This document shows positions 48,753 to 56,361 of a stretch of DNA of 64,000 bases, one piece after another (positions within the stretch are counted from its first letter, which is position 1; each line of letters opens with the position of its first letter). The notes under the pieces are model-generated. The model was not told the DNA's origin, did not search any database, and was given only the letters and a program-made list of their open reading frames with translations. The position numbers and the translations under genes are program-made. This DNA is from Planctomycetota bacterium (GTDB taxonomy: Bacteria > Planctomycetota > J058): assembly GCA_019636275.1 (NCBI GenBank), contig JAHBXY010000027.1, forward strand, positions 1 through 64,000, written 5' to 3'.

Positions 48753-49544
48753 TCACCGCCCGCCGGGGCCGCCCGCGCCGTTGGTGCGACCGGTGCCGGT
48801 CCCGGTGCCCGTGCCGGTGCCCATCCGGTCCTGGTCGATCCCGGTGCCCGTGCCGGTGCCGGTGCGGTCGGGCTCGGTGCCCCACTGCTGGTTGTTGCCC
48901 GTCCGGTTGGGGTCGCGCTGCGGAGTGCCCGGCGCCATCGGGTCCTGCTCGGTGCCCCAGCGGTCGTTCATACCCTGGCCCGTGCCGCGGTCGTCACGAC
49001 GCTCGCGGTACATGCGCGCCTCCTCGAGGTGGGTGGCGATCAGGCCGCGCAGGTCGGCCAGGTACTGCTGGAGCGTCGGGTCGGTCGTCGACGGCAGGAG
49101 GTCGTCGTCGATCACCTGCAGCGAGCGCTCGTGCTTCTCGACCATGGCGTCGAGGAACTCGTCGCGCAGGTCCTCGCCCTCCTGGCCGGCGAGGTTCTGG
49201 ATGCGGTCGTTGACGTCGTCGCGCAGGTCGCGCGAGATGTCGCTCTCCTCGGGCACGAGGCCCATCTGCACGGTCACCTGCTCCAGCGCCTGCAGCGCCG
49301 TGCGGTGATCCTGGAGCACCCGGTCGGCCATCGACGAGATCTGCGGGTCGACGAGGCGCCCCTGCGAGGCGACCACGTAGTCGATCTCGCCCACGTTGAT
49401 CGCGCGAGCGGCGCCGATCACCTGCGGATGCGTGAGCCTCTCACCGTTGCCGACCCCGCGGCGGTCGTCGGGGCAACCCACCAGCACCAGGGCGGCCGCC
49501 GAGACGCACGCGGCGACGCCGGCGCGCGCACGATCACGAACCAT
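48753..49544 (-). CDS. DUF4142-like lipoprotein with Gly/Thr-rich tail
   Basis: A 263-residue lipoprotein (AAALVLVGC). The mature helical domain runs VIGAARAINVGEIDYVVASQ, ISSMADRVLQDHRTALQALE and LRDEFLDAMVEKHERSL, the DUF4142 four-helix pattern. The final 70 residues repeat DRTGTG/GTGTG units and are disordered. ATG at 49544 is chosen over the in-frame TTG because GAGGAGG lies at the correct distance. A similar lipoprotein follows upstream on the same strand. Confidence 0.8.
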   Translation of the reverse strand: MVRDRARAGVAACVSAAALVLVGCPDDRRGVGNGERLTHPQVIGAARAINVGEIDYVVASQGRLVDPQISSMADRVLQDHRTALQALEQVTVQMGLVPEESDISRDLRDDVNDRIQNLAGQEGEDLRDEFLDAMVEKHERSLQVIDDDLLPSTTDPTLQQYLADLRGLIATHLEEARMYRERRDDRGTGQGMNDRWGTEQDPMAPGTPQRDPNRTGNNQQWGTEPDRTGTGTGTGIDQDRMGTGTGTGTGTGRTNGAGGPGGR

Positions 49545-49590
49545 GAGCAAGTCCTCCTCAAACGCGTTCGCCCCCGCGGAAACCTCAGGC

Positions 49591-50148
49591 TCAGCGCCCC
49601 GCCCTCGGGACGGCGTCCACGCGCGCGAGCTGGTCGGCGACGAGCCGGCGCAGGTCCTGCGTCAGCTCGCGCACCTCCGGCGCCCGCGCCGTCGGGACGA
49701 GGTGGCGCTCGAGCACGTCGCGCGCCTGCTCGAGCCGCTCGCGGATCCCGCCCAGCCACTCGACGTCGAGCAGCACGCCGCGGCGCTCGACGTACCAGGC
49801 GCGCCGCTCCTCGGCGTCGCGCTCGACCTGGCGGCTCAGCGGCGTCGGCTCGAGCTCCAGGCCGAGCCGCCGCGCGAGGACCATGGCGCGCTCGCGCGCG
49901 TCGCGGTGGTCCTCGAGCAGCTCCGTCGCCAGCTCGCGCACCGCCGGGTCCTGCAGCTTCGGCCGCACGGCGAGCACGGACTCCATGACCGCCTGCGCGA
50001 GCGCGCGCGTGGCCTCGAGGACCTCGCCGTCCGTGCGCACCTCGCCCGCCGCCGTCGTCATGACGACGGGGTCGTCGCGGTCGGGACACCCTGGGAGCGC
50101 GACCAGCGCCAGGGTGGCGATCAGGATGCGACGCGCGCGCAGGCGCAT
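49591..50148 (-). CDS. DUF4142-like lipoprotein
   Basis: A 185-residue lipoprotein with lipobox ALVALPGC. EVLEATRALAQAVMESVLAV, PAVRELATELLEDHRDARER and VLERHLVPTARAPEVRELTQ form the same helical domain as the neighbouring lipoprotein. The two are probably tandem duplicates. Function unknown; DUF4142 proteins are often linked to envelope stress. Confidence 0.78.
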   Translation of the reverse strand: MRLRARRILIATLALVALPGCPDRDDPVVMTTAAGEVRTDGEVLEATRALAQAVMESVLAVRPKLQDPAVRELATELLEDHRDARERAMVLARRLGLELEPTPLSRQVERDAEERRAWYVERRGVLLDVEWLGGIRERLEQARDVLERHLVPTARAPEVRELTQDLRRLVADQLARVDAVPRAGR

Positions 50149-50306
50149 GGCGGGCGACCTCCGGGCGCCGGGCGTTGCAAGCCCGGGGCCGGACGGCGCC
50201 GGGCTCGACGCGGCGGGCGCGGTCCGCAGGAACCCCAGTCGCCACGTGGGGACCGCCCCGGGCGCGCGCGTCCCGCCGGGGCGCGCGCGGCGCGCGCCCC
50301 GGGACG

Positions 50307-51215
50307 TCAGCGGCCCGGCGGGACCTCGATCAGCGTGAGGAGGCGCGTGGCGTAGGCGGCGGGGTCGTGGCGGTAGCCGACGAGCCGCCCCCGCTCGCGC
50401 CCGTCGGGGCCGACGACGATCAGGGTGGGCGCGCGCGCCGGGCGGCCCTCGGGGTCGTCGGTCGCCCTCGCGTCGCCCCGCCGGACCTCGACCAGGCCGC
50501 GGGTGCGCTGGAGGACGCGGACCACCCGCTCGTCGCCGAGGACGTCGGCCAGGAGGGCGTGGCAGTAGGGGCAGGTCTCCTGCGTCACGAGCACGAGGCT
50601 CGGGCCCGCGTCGCCGCCGCTGGCCCGCGCGCGCGCGACGCGCTCGAGGTCGTCCGCCGCGACGCGGTCGCCGTGGCGGACCGCCAGCGGCGCGACCACG
50701 GCGGCCGCCAGGAGCAGGGGCGCCAGGCCCAGGCGCGCGCGGACCCCGGCGCGCCAGGCGATCGCCAGGAGCAGGGCGAACGCGACCAGGACGCAGCCGA
50801 GGAGGGCCAGGCACAGCGCGCAGGCGGCCCCGGTGGCCCGCCAGGGCAGCGGCTGGAGGCCCAGGGCGAACCCCGCCCCGGCGCCCAGGCCGACGAGGCC
50901 CACGACCAGGAGGGGGCGCGGCGGCGCGCGGCGGGCGTGGAGCATGAGGGCCAGGCCCAGGGCGGCCATGGACCCGACGAAGGCGACCTGGGTCACGGTG
51001 ACCGGCCCCAGGAGGCGCGAGAGGCGGGGGCGGAAGACGGCCGCGCAGCCGAGGCCGGGGCCGAGGTCGGGGCAGGTCTGGGCCCCCTCGGCCACCAGGA
51101 GCGCCAGCCAGGCGAGGGCCACCTGCGCCAGGCACGCCGCGGCGAAGGCGGTCGCGAGCCTGCCCGGGCCGGGCGTGTCGGGCGGCGCCTCGGCGCCCGG
51201 TGTCGTTGATTCCAC
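50307..51215 (-). CDS. VKOR-thioredoxin fusion (disulfide-forming membrane protein)
   Basis: About 302 residues. Five or so helices with Cys residues in the VKOR arrangement: a loop pair (CPDLGPGLGC) and an active-site CxxC (GAACALCLALLGC) in a helix end. The C-terminal domain (LVLVTQETCPYCHALLADVL) is thioredoxin-like with CPYC. Bacterial VKOR fusions oxidise periplasmic dithiols using quinone, replacing DsbB/DsbA. The GTG at 51215 is one of two candidate starts (the other is TTG at 51233). Confidence 0.85.
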   Translation of the reverse strand: MESTTPGAEAPPDTPGPGRLATAFAAACLAQVALAWLALLVAEGAQTCPDLGPGLGCAAVFRPRLSRLLGPVTVTQVAFVGSMAALGLALMLHARRAPPRPLLVVGLVGLGAGAGFALGLQPLPWRATGAACALCLALLGCVLVAFALLLAIAWRAGVRARLGLAPLLLAAAVVAPLAVRHGDRVAADDLERVARARASGGDAGPSLVLVTQETCPYCHALLADVLGDERVVRVLQRTRGLVEVRRGDARATDDPEGRPARAPTLIVVGPDGRERGRLVGYRHDPAAYATRLLTLIEVPPGR

Positions 51216-51272
51216 GCGCCACCTGTGCGACAACGCCCGCGGGCGCCGTGCGCGCCCGGAGGGGCCCCGCCC

Positions 51273-52043
51273 ATGCTACACGCCACGTCGCGCCGCGGTC
51301 TCGTCGTCCTCCTGCCGCTCGTCCTGCTCGCCGGCTGCCTCGACTACAACGAGGAGCTGACGCTCAACAAGGACGGCAGCGGCCGCCTCAAGCTCGACTT
51401 CACGGTCGACATGTCCTACATGGCCGAGGTCTCCAAGGCCATGGGCGAGGAGCCCAGCCCCGAGGAGCTGCGCGGGCCCACGCGCGAGGAGATCATGGAG
51501 GGCCTCAACGTCGACGGGATCACGGTCCCCGACCTCGAGGTCGACACGCGCGGCACCAAGACCCGCGTGCGCATGACGATCAACTTCGCCAACCTCGAGG
51601 CGCTCTCGCGCGTCGAGGGCTTCGGCGACGACCGCAAGATCGAGTTCTTCGACGAGGGCGGCGGCAAGGTGCGCGTCGTCTACAGCGTCGACACGACCGA
51701 CCTGATCCCGATCGAGGAGATGGGCGACCCGGCCGGCGAGGCCGACGCGGTGGAGAAGAAGATCCGCGAGGTGACGGTCCGCGCGCGCGACGCCGTGCGC
51801 TTCCGCGCGCGCGTGAAGCTCCCCGGCCCCCTCGGGCGCAGCAACGGCCGCCCGGTGCAGGACGACCCGAACGCCTCGGTGTGGCAGATCGACAGGGAGC
51901 GCGACCCCGAGAAGCACGCGCGCCTGGGCCGCGGCAAGGTGACCATGCTGCTCCTGATCGACCGCGAGCACCTGCCCTTCGTGCGCGAGCTGAAGCCCCT
52001 GCCGGCCAAGGACGACGCCGCGCCCGGCCCCGGCAAGCGGTAG
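51273..52043 (+). CDS. Lipoprotein of unknown function
   Basis: A 256-residue lipoprotein with signal VVLLPLVLLAGC. The mature part begins LDYNEELTLNKDGSGRLKLD, a start common to a family of bacterial lipoproteins with a beta-sandwich domain. FTVDMSYMAEVSKAMGEE and MLLLIDREHLPFVREL follow. Convergent with the zinc-ribbon membrane gene; the stop codons nearly touch. Confidence 0.78.
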   Translation: MLHATSRRGLVVLLPLVLLAGCLDYNEELTLNKDGSGRLKLDFTVDMSYMAEVSKAMGEEPSPEELRGPTREEIMEGLNVDGITVPDLEVDTRGTKTRVRMTINFANLEALSRVEGFGDDRKIEFFDEGGGKVRVVYSVDTTDLIPIEEMGDPAGEADAVEKKIREVTVRARDAVRFRARVKLPGPLGRSNGRPVQDDPNASVWQIDRERDPEKHARLGRGKVTMLLLIDREHLPFVRELKPLPAKDDAAPGPGKR

Positions 52044-52934
52044 CTACGGCGCGCGGCGCCACTGCGCCCACGCGGCCCAGGCGGCGACGACCGCCCCGAG
52101 CCGCAGGCCGAGGTGGAGCGACAGCGCGCGGTGCTCGGGCGCCCCGAAGGGGACGCCGAGGATCGCGTGGCCGTTGACCGCCAGGCCGAACACCTCGAAG
52201 GCCGTGAGCAGGAGCACCGGCGCCAGGCCCGGCGCCAGGGCGAGCCACAGGGCCGCGACCCCCATGACCGCGAGGTCGAGCAGCACGTCGGACGGGCCGA
52301 CCACGAGCAGCCCCAGCGCCAACCAGCCGGCGTGACCCCCGAGGACGCCCAGCGGGATCGCGAACGCCTTGCGGTCCGCGGGCAGGAGCGCGCGCGTCAG
52401 CCCGGCGCACGCCAGGCCGGCCAGCCCCACGACCAGGAGGCTCACCCCCGCGTACTTGCCCAGCGCGGCCCCGCCGAGCCCGGCCAGGAGGCCCAGGGCC
52501 AGGTTCGGGGAGCTCACCGCCTTGGGTGCCACGCGCCGGGTCGGGGGGACGACGCGGCCGCCCAGGCGCAGCTCGACCTTCGGCTGCAGCGAGAGCCCTG
52601 CGCTGACCGTGAGCGTCGCCGGCGTGGACCCGACCGAGAGCTGGTGCTCGCTCCGCAGGGTCCACTTCGTCACGTCGGCGACGGTCTGGCCGTCGACCCG
52701 GACCGTCTCCCGGCCGGTGGGCGCCAGCTCGAGCTCGACCGTGTGCGCGGCGTCGGTGGTGACCTCCCACACCACCAACGCCGACCCCGGCGCGGCAGGG
52801 GCCGGCGCGGACGTCGGCTTGGCCGCGGGCTTCGCCGCGGGCGAGGCGCCTGATCCCGACGCCCCCGCCCCGCAGGCCGGGCAGCGCCCGACCTTCGTCC
52901 GCCGCTCCGCCCCGCAGGCCTCGCACGTGGTCAT
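52044..52934 (-). CDS. Zinc-ribbon membrane protein
   Basis: A 296-residue protein. The N-terminal CEACGAERRTKVGRCPACG is a zinc ribbon. A Pro/Ala linker and a FAIM-like beta domain (WEVTTDAAHTVELELAPTG) follow. Five or six transmembrane helices fill residues about 150-290 (LALGLLAGLGGAALGKYAGV in part). ATG at 52934 is preferred because the ribbon begins there. Function unknown. Confidence 0.75.
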   Translation of the reverse strand: MTTCEACGAERRTKVGRCPACGAGASGSGASPAAKPAAKPTSAPAPAAPGSALVVWEVTTDAAHTVELELAPTGRETVRVDGQTVADVTKWTLRSEHQLSVGSTPATLTVSAGLSLQPKVELRLGGRVVPPTRRVAPKAVSSPNLALGLLAGLGGAALGKYAGVSLLVVGLAGLACAGLTRALLPADRKAFAIPLGVLGGHAGWLALGLLVVGPSDVLLDLAVMGVAALWLALAPGLAPVLLLTAFEVFGLAVNGHAILGVPFGAPEHRALSLHLGLRLGAVVAAWAAWAQWRRAP

Positions 52935-53046
52935 GGTGACGACTCTGGCGAGGTCCGCGCACGTTTGCAACCAGACACCGGGTCACCCCGGGCGGGGGTC
53001 GGGGGGGACCCGTGCGCGGGCCGGTCGGACCGGCTATGTTCCTCTC

Positions 53047-55338
53047 ATGCAAGGTGATGAGGCCCTGCTCTTCGGAGAGACGGCCGTCGCCCACGGGTTC
53101 ATCACGCGCGACCAGCTCCACGGGGCGCTCGAGGCCTGCCGCGGGCGCGCGGAGCCGCGCCCGCTCGGGAGCGTCCTGGTCGAGGCCGGGCTGATCACGC
53201 AGCCGCAGGCCACGGCGATCGACAAGCTCAAGGCGGTCAAGCAGCGCCAGCGCGAGGCGGCGGCGGACGACGCCGACGCACCCGCCGAGGACGACCCGCC
53301 GCTGACGGGGCTGACGCTCGGCGGCTGCCTGGTCCTCGACCGGCTCGGCACCGGCAGCATGGGCACGGCCTACCGGGCCCACCACCTGCGCCTCGACCGC
53401 GACGTGGTGGTCAAGGTGCTGCACCCGCGGCTGGTGGCGATCCCGGGCAACCTGGAGCGCTTCGCGCGCGAGGCGCGCGCGGCGGCGGCGCTGGAGCACC
53501 CGGCGATCGTGTCGATCTACGACTTCGACGCCGACCAGGGCTACAACTTCATCGTCATGCAGCACGTGGACGGGCAGAACCTGCGCCAGGTGCTCTCGAC
53601 GCGCGGCGCGCTGGGCGCGCGGCGCGGGCTGTGGGTGGCGGCGCGTGTGCTCGAGGGGCTGTCGCACGCGCACCACAAGGGGATCGTCCACCGCGACATC
53701 AAGCCGGCGAACCTGCTCATCACGCGCGAGCCGCGCATCAAGATCGCCGACTTCGGCCTGGTGCGGATCCTCTCGCTGTCGACCAACGAGAAGATCTCGG
53801 TGTTCGGCGAGATCCTGGGCACGCCGCAGTACATGGCGCCCGAGCAGGCGACGTGCGACGACGTCGACGGGCGGACCGACCTCTACTCGCTCGGCGTGTC
53901 GCTGTTCGAGCTGATCGCCGGGCGCCCGCCGTTCACGGGCGACACGACGGTCGAGGTGCTCGAGCGGCAGATCATGGAGCCGCTGCCCGACCTGCGCGAG
54001 CTCGTGCCCGAGGCGAGCGAGGAGCTGCAGCGCTTCGTCGCCACGCTGGCGGCCAAGGACCCGTGCGAGCGCTTCCCCACGGCCGACGCGGCGCTGCAGG
54101 CGCTGCAGGCGCTGCGCACGCCGGAGCGCGACACGACGCGGCGGCTCGTCGTCGGCGGCCTGGCCGAGGGGGCGGCGGCCGACCCGTCGCGCAACCTCGA
54201 GGCGCCGCCGATCGTCAGCGAGGCGGCGCTCGACGAGCTCAAGCGGCGGCTGCGCGCCAGCCGCCAGTTCGTGGCCTTCGAGGAGGACGGCGGCCAGCCG
54301 GCCGCCGCCGAGCCGGCGCCCGAGCCGAGCCCCGGGCGGCGGGCCGCGATCGAGGAGACCTTCGCCGGCACCGAGGTCACGTCGAGCGTCCTGCGCCGGG
54401 CGCGCGACCGGATCGAGCGCGCCGCCGCCGACGGCTCGGGCGACAAGGTGATCCCCGAGCTGCTCCTGGGCCTGCTCGAGGGCGGGCACATCGACGAGCT
54501 GCTCGCCCTCGAGCGCGACCTCGACCGGGCCCTGCCCACGTCGGCCGCCGTGGCCTTCTTCCTCGGCCTGGCGCACGAGCGCAAGGGCAAGCTCGAGGGC
54601 GCGCGCGCCAAGCTGGCGCTCGCGGCCGTGCTCGCGCCCGACCACCTGCCGGCGCGCCTGCACCTGGCCAAGGTCCTCGTGCGGCTCGAGCGGGTCGACG
54701 AGGCGGTGCAGACCCTGCAGGAGGCCAACCGCTGGCACCCGACGTCGGTGCAGGCGGCGACGCGCCTGGCCGAGGCGCTGTTCGTGGTCAAGCGCGACGC
54801 GGCCGCGGCCGTGCCGGCCTACGAGCGCGCGATCGAGCTGGCGCCGAACCGCTGGCAGCTCCGCCAGCAGCTCGCGCTCGCCCTCGAGCAGCTCGACCGG
54901 CTCTCCGAGGCCGAGGCGGTGCTCGAGGAGGTGGCCGCCTGGCGCAAGGACGCCCCGCAGGTGGTCGAGCTCCTGGCGCAGGTGCGCCGCAAGCGCAAGA
55001 AGCGCCAGGTGCAGGCCGAGATCGACCGCGCCAGCGAGACCGAGACGGGCGAGCCCGGGCCCGAGACCAGCGCGCGCCTCTCGGCGATCCGCCTCGCCTC
55101 GGCCGGCAACAAGTGGGAGCGCGCCCTCAAGGTGGCCCAGGACGGCCTCACCGAGCGCCCTCGCTCCGTTCCGCTCCTGATCGCCGCCGGGCGCGCGCAG
55201 GTCGCGCTCTGCAAGCTCTCCGACGCCGTCGAGAGCTTCGGCCGCGCGCTCGCCGTCGACCCGCACAACGAGGAGGCGCAGCAGGCGCTCGGCGAGACGC
55301 AGGAGGCGCGGCGGCGCGAGCGGTCCGGCGGGCGCTGA
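53047..55338 (+). CDS. Ser/Thr protein kinase with MshEN-like N-terminus and TPR tail
   Basis: A 763-residue cytoplasmic kinase. Residues 1-60 (LFGETAVAHGFITRDQLHGA, GSVLVEAGLITQPQATAI) resemble the MshEN/GspE N-terminal domain. The kinase runs from about 88 to 350: glycine loop GTGSMGTAYRA, Lys in VVVKVLHP, HRDIKPANLLI, DFGLV, GTPQYMAPEQ. About ten TPR-like units occupy residues 480-760 and likely dock substrates. All catalytic residues are intact. ATG at 53047. This architecture matches the deleted remnant at 34.5 kb and could signal through the FHA protein at 7 kb (inference). Confidence 0.93.
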   Translation: MQGDEALLFGETAVAHGFITRDQLHGALEACRGRAEPRPLGSVLVEAGLITQPQATAIDKLKAVKQRQREAAADDADAPAEDDPPLTGLTLGGCLVLDRLGTGSMGTAYRAHHLRLDRDVVVKVLHPRLVAIPGNLERFAREARAAAALEHPAIVSIYDFDADQGYNFIVMQHVDGQNLRQVLSTRGALGARRGLWVAARVLEGLSHAHHKGIVHRDIKPANLLITREPRIKIADFGLVRILSLSTNEKISVFGEILGTPQYMAPEQATCDDVDGRTDLYSLGVSLFELIAGRPPFTGDTTVEVLERQIMEPLPDLRELVPEASEELQRFVATLAAKDPCERFPTADAALQALQALRTPERDTTRRLVVGGLAEGAAADPSRNLEAPPIVSEAALDELKRRLRASRQFVAFEEDGGQPAAAEPAPEPSPGRRAAIEETFAGTEVTSSVLRRARDRIERAAADGSGDKVIPELLLGLLEGGHIDELLALERDLDRALPTSAAVAFFLGLAHERKGKLEGARAKLALAAVLAPDHLPARLHLAKVLVRLERVDEAVQTLQEANRWHPTSVQAATRLAEALFVVKRDAAAAVPAYERAIELAPNRWQLRQQLALALEQLDRLSEAEAVLEEVAAWRKDAPQVVELLAQVRRKRKKRQVQAEIDRASETETGEPGPETSARLSAIRLASAGNKWERALKVAQDGLTERPRSVPLLIAAGRAQVALCKLSDAVESFGRALAVDPHNEEAQQALGETQEARRRERSGGR

Positions 55339-55602
55339 TCAGGGCGCCGCGCGGGCGCGCCGCCAGGCGTAGGTGACGAGCCCGGCGCCCAGGGCGCAGA
55401 GGCTCAGCGTCACGAACCAGAAGAACCCCGGGTCGCTGGCGCGGTGGACGAGCCCGCCCGAGCTGCTCCGGCCCACGTGGATCGCGCCGCGCAGGACGCC
55501 GTGGCCGCCGTAGGCCACGCACAGGAGCCCGGCCAGCCCGTAGAACGCGGGCCAGTCGCGGACGCCCTCGGGAGACGAGCACCAGCGGCGGAGGAGGGTC
55601 AC
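55339..55602 (-). CDS. Small two-helix membrane protein
   Basis: An 87-residue protein with two helices (YGLAGLLCVAYGGHGVLRGA and WFVTLSLCALGAGLVTYAWR). GTG at 55602 lies 17 bp after the YdeI-like stop on the same strand. Convergent with the kinase gene. Function unknown. Confidence 0.6.
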   Translation of the reverse strand: MTLLRRWCSSPEGVRDWPAFYGLAGLLCVAYGGHGVLRGAIHVGRSSSGGLVHRASDPGFFWFVTLSLCALGAGLVTYAWRRARAAP

Positions 55603-55618
55603 GCCTGCACGCTCGCCT

Positions 55619-55870
55619 TCACCGATGGGGACAGCCCGGCCAGCAGCAGGGCCGCCGCATGCCCTTGCGCATCTTGTCCAGGCCCACGGCGATCCGCTTG
55701 ATCCGGGTCTCTTCCTTCTTGGCCGAGGTGACCCAGCAGATCCACTCGTTGCGCGCGAGCGGCGTGATGTCGTCCCACACGGCCTGCACGGTCGGATCGG
55801 ACGCGATCGCCCGGCGCAGGTCCGCCGGCAGCGTGTGCGGGGGTCGCTCGGGGGGGGCGCGCTTGGCCAT
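55619..55870 (-). CDS. YdeI/OmpD-associated-like protein
   Basis: An 83-residue protein. The sequence FADLRRAL-type start (TLPADLRRAIASDPTVQAVW) followed by DITPLARNEWICWVTSAKKE and RRPCCWPGCPHR matches the widespread YdeI/OmpD-associated family, including its signature ARNEWICWV and the C-terminal CCWPGCPHR. Function is poorly known, with a reported role in bacteriocin or peptide resistance. Confidence 0.85.
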   Translation of the reverse strand: MAKRAPPERPPHTLPADLRRAIASDPTVQAVWDDITPLARNEWICWVTSAKKEETRIKRIAVGLDKMRKGMRRPCCWPGCPHR

Positions 55871-56052
55871 GGTCCGATCCTACCTCCGGCGCGGAGGGCG
55901 GGCCGGCGACGGCGGATACGCTTCGACCATGGCGAGTGCGGGTACTCGGACCAGCGCCTGCGCTGGTCGAGCCCTGCTGGAAGGGGCCGGACATGGGCAT
56001 GATCATCGAGCGCACTACCGCTTGCGGCCGTAACACTGGGCAGGAGGCCGTG

Positions 56053-56361
56053 ATGAGGATCAAGCTCTCCACGATTGGCGACGGCCTCGGGCTGGTCCTC
56101 GACCGATCGCTCCTCGAGCGCCTGAGGATCGACCAGGACACCGAGCTCGAGGTCACGACGGACGGGCTCCGGCTGATCATCGAACCGGTCCGCGGCCGCC
56201 GCGAGCGTGAGCGGATCGGCGAGGCCGCGGAGCGGGTCATGGACGCGCACGACGACACGTTTCGCAGGCTCGCCGATAGCCGGAGGGCCGGGCCTCACGG
56301 GTGTGACGTGAGGCTTCAACGGGGCCGCACACGTTGGTGCGCGGACGGCCGACCCACGTGA
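56053..56361 (+). CDS. AbrB/MazE-like antitoxin whose 3' end runs into the CRISPR array
   Basis: A 102-residue frame starting ATG after a strong AGGAGG. Residues 1-50 (IKLSTIGDGLGLVLDRSLLE, then DTELEVTTDGLRLIIEPV) form a swapped-hairpin AbrB/MazE DNA-binding domain. HDDTFRRLADSR near residue 78 is where such antitoxins normally end. Here the frame continues through the leader-distal CRISPR repeat and stops in the first spacer, so the last 15-20 residues are encoded by CRISPR DNA. No toxin gene is adjacent. The original 3' end, and perhaps a toxin gene, may have been lost. Confidence 0.72.
   Translation: MRIKLSTIGDGLGLVLDRSLLERLRIDQDTELEVTTDGLRLIIEPVRGRRERERIGEAAERVMDAHDDTFRRLADSRRAGPHGCDVRLQRGRTRWCADGRPT

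Noticed and set aside
48780..48870. GGTGCC-rich repeats as a mobile or regulatory element
   Set aside because: They lie in frame within the DUF4142-like lipoprotein gene and encode its DRTGTG-rich tail.
46974..49988. A plus-strand open frame of about 1000 codons
   Set aside because: It spans several clear genes on both strands in the wrong frame and has no coherent domain.
51580..55266. A 1228-codon minus-strand open frame opposite the Ser/Thr kinase
   Set aside because: The plus strand encodes an intact kinase-TPR protein; the antisense translation is a low-complexity shadow.
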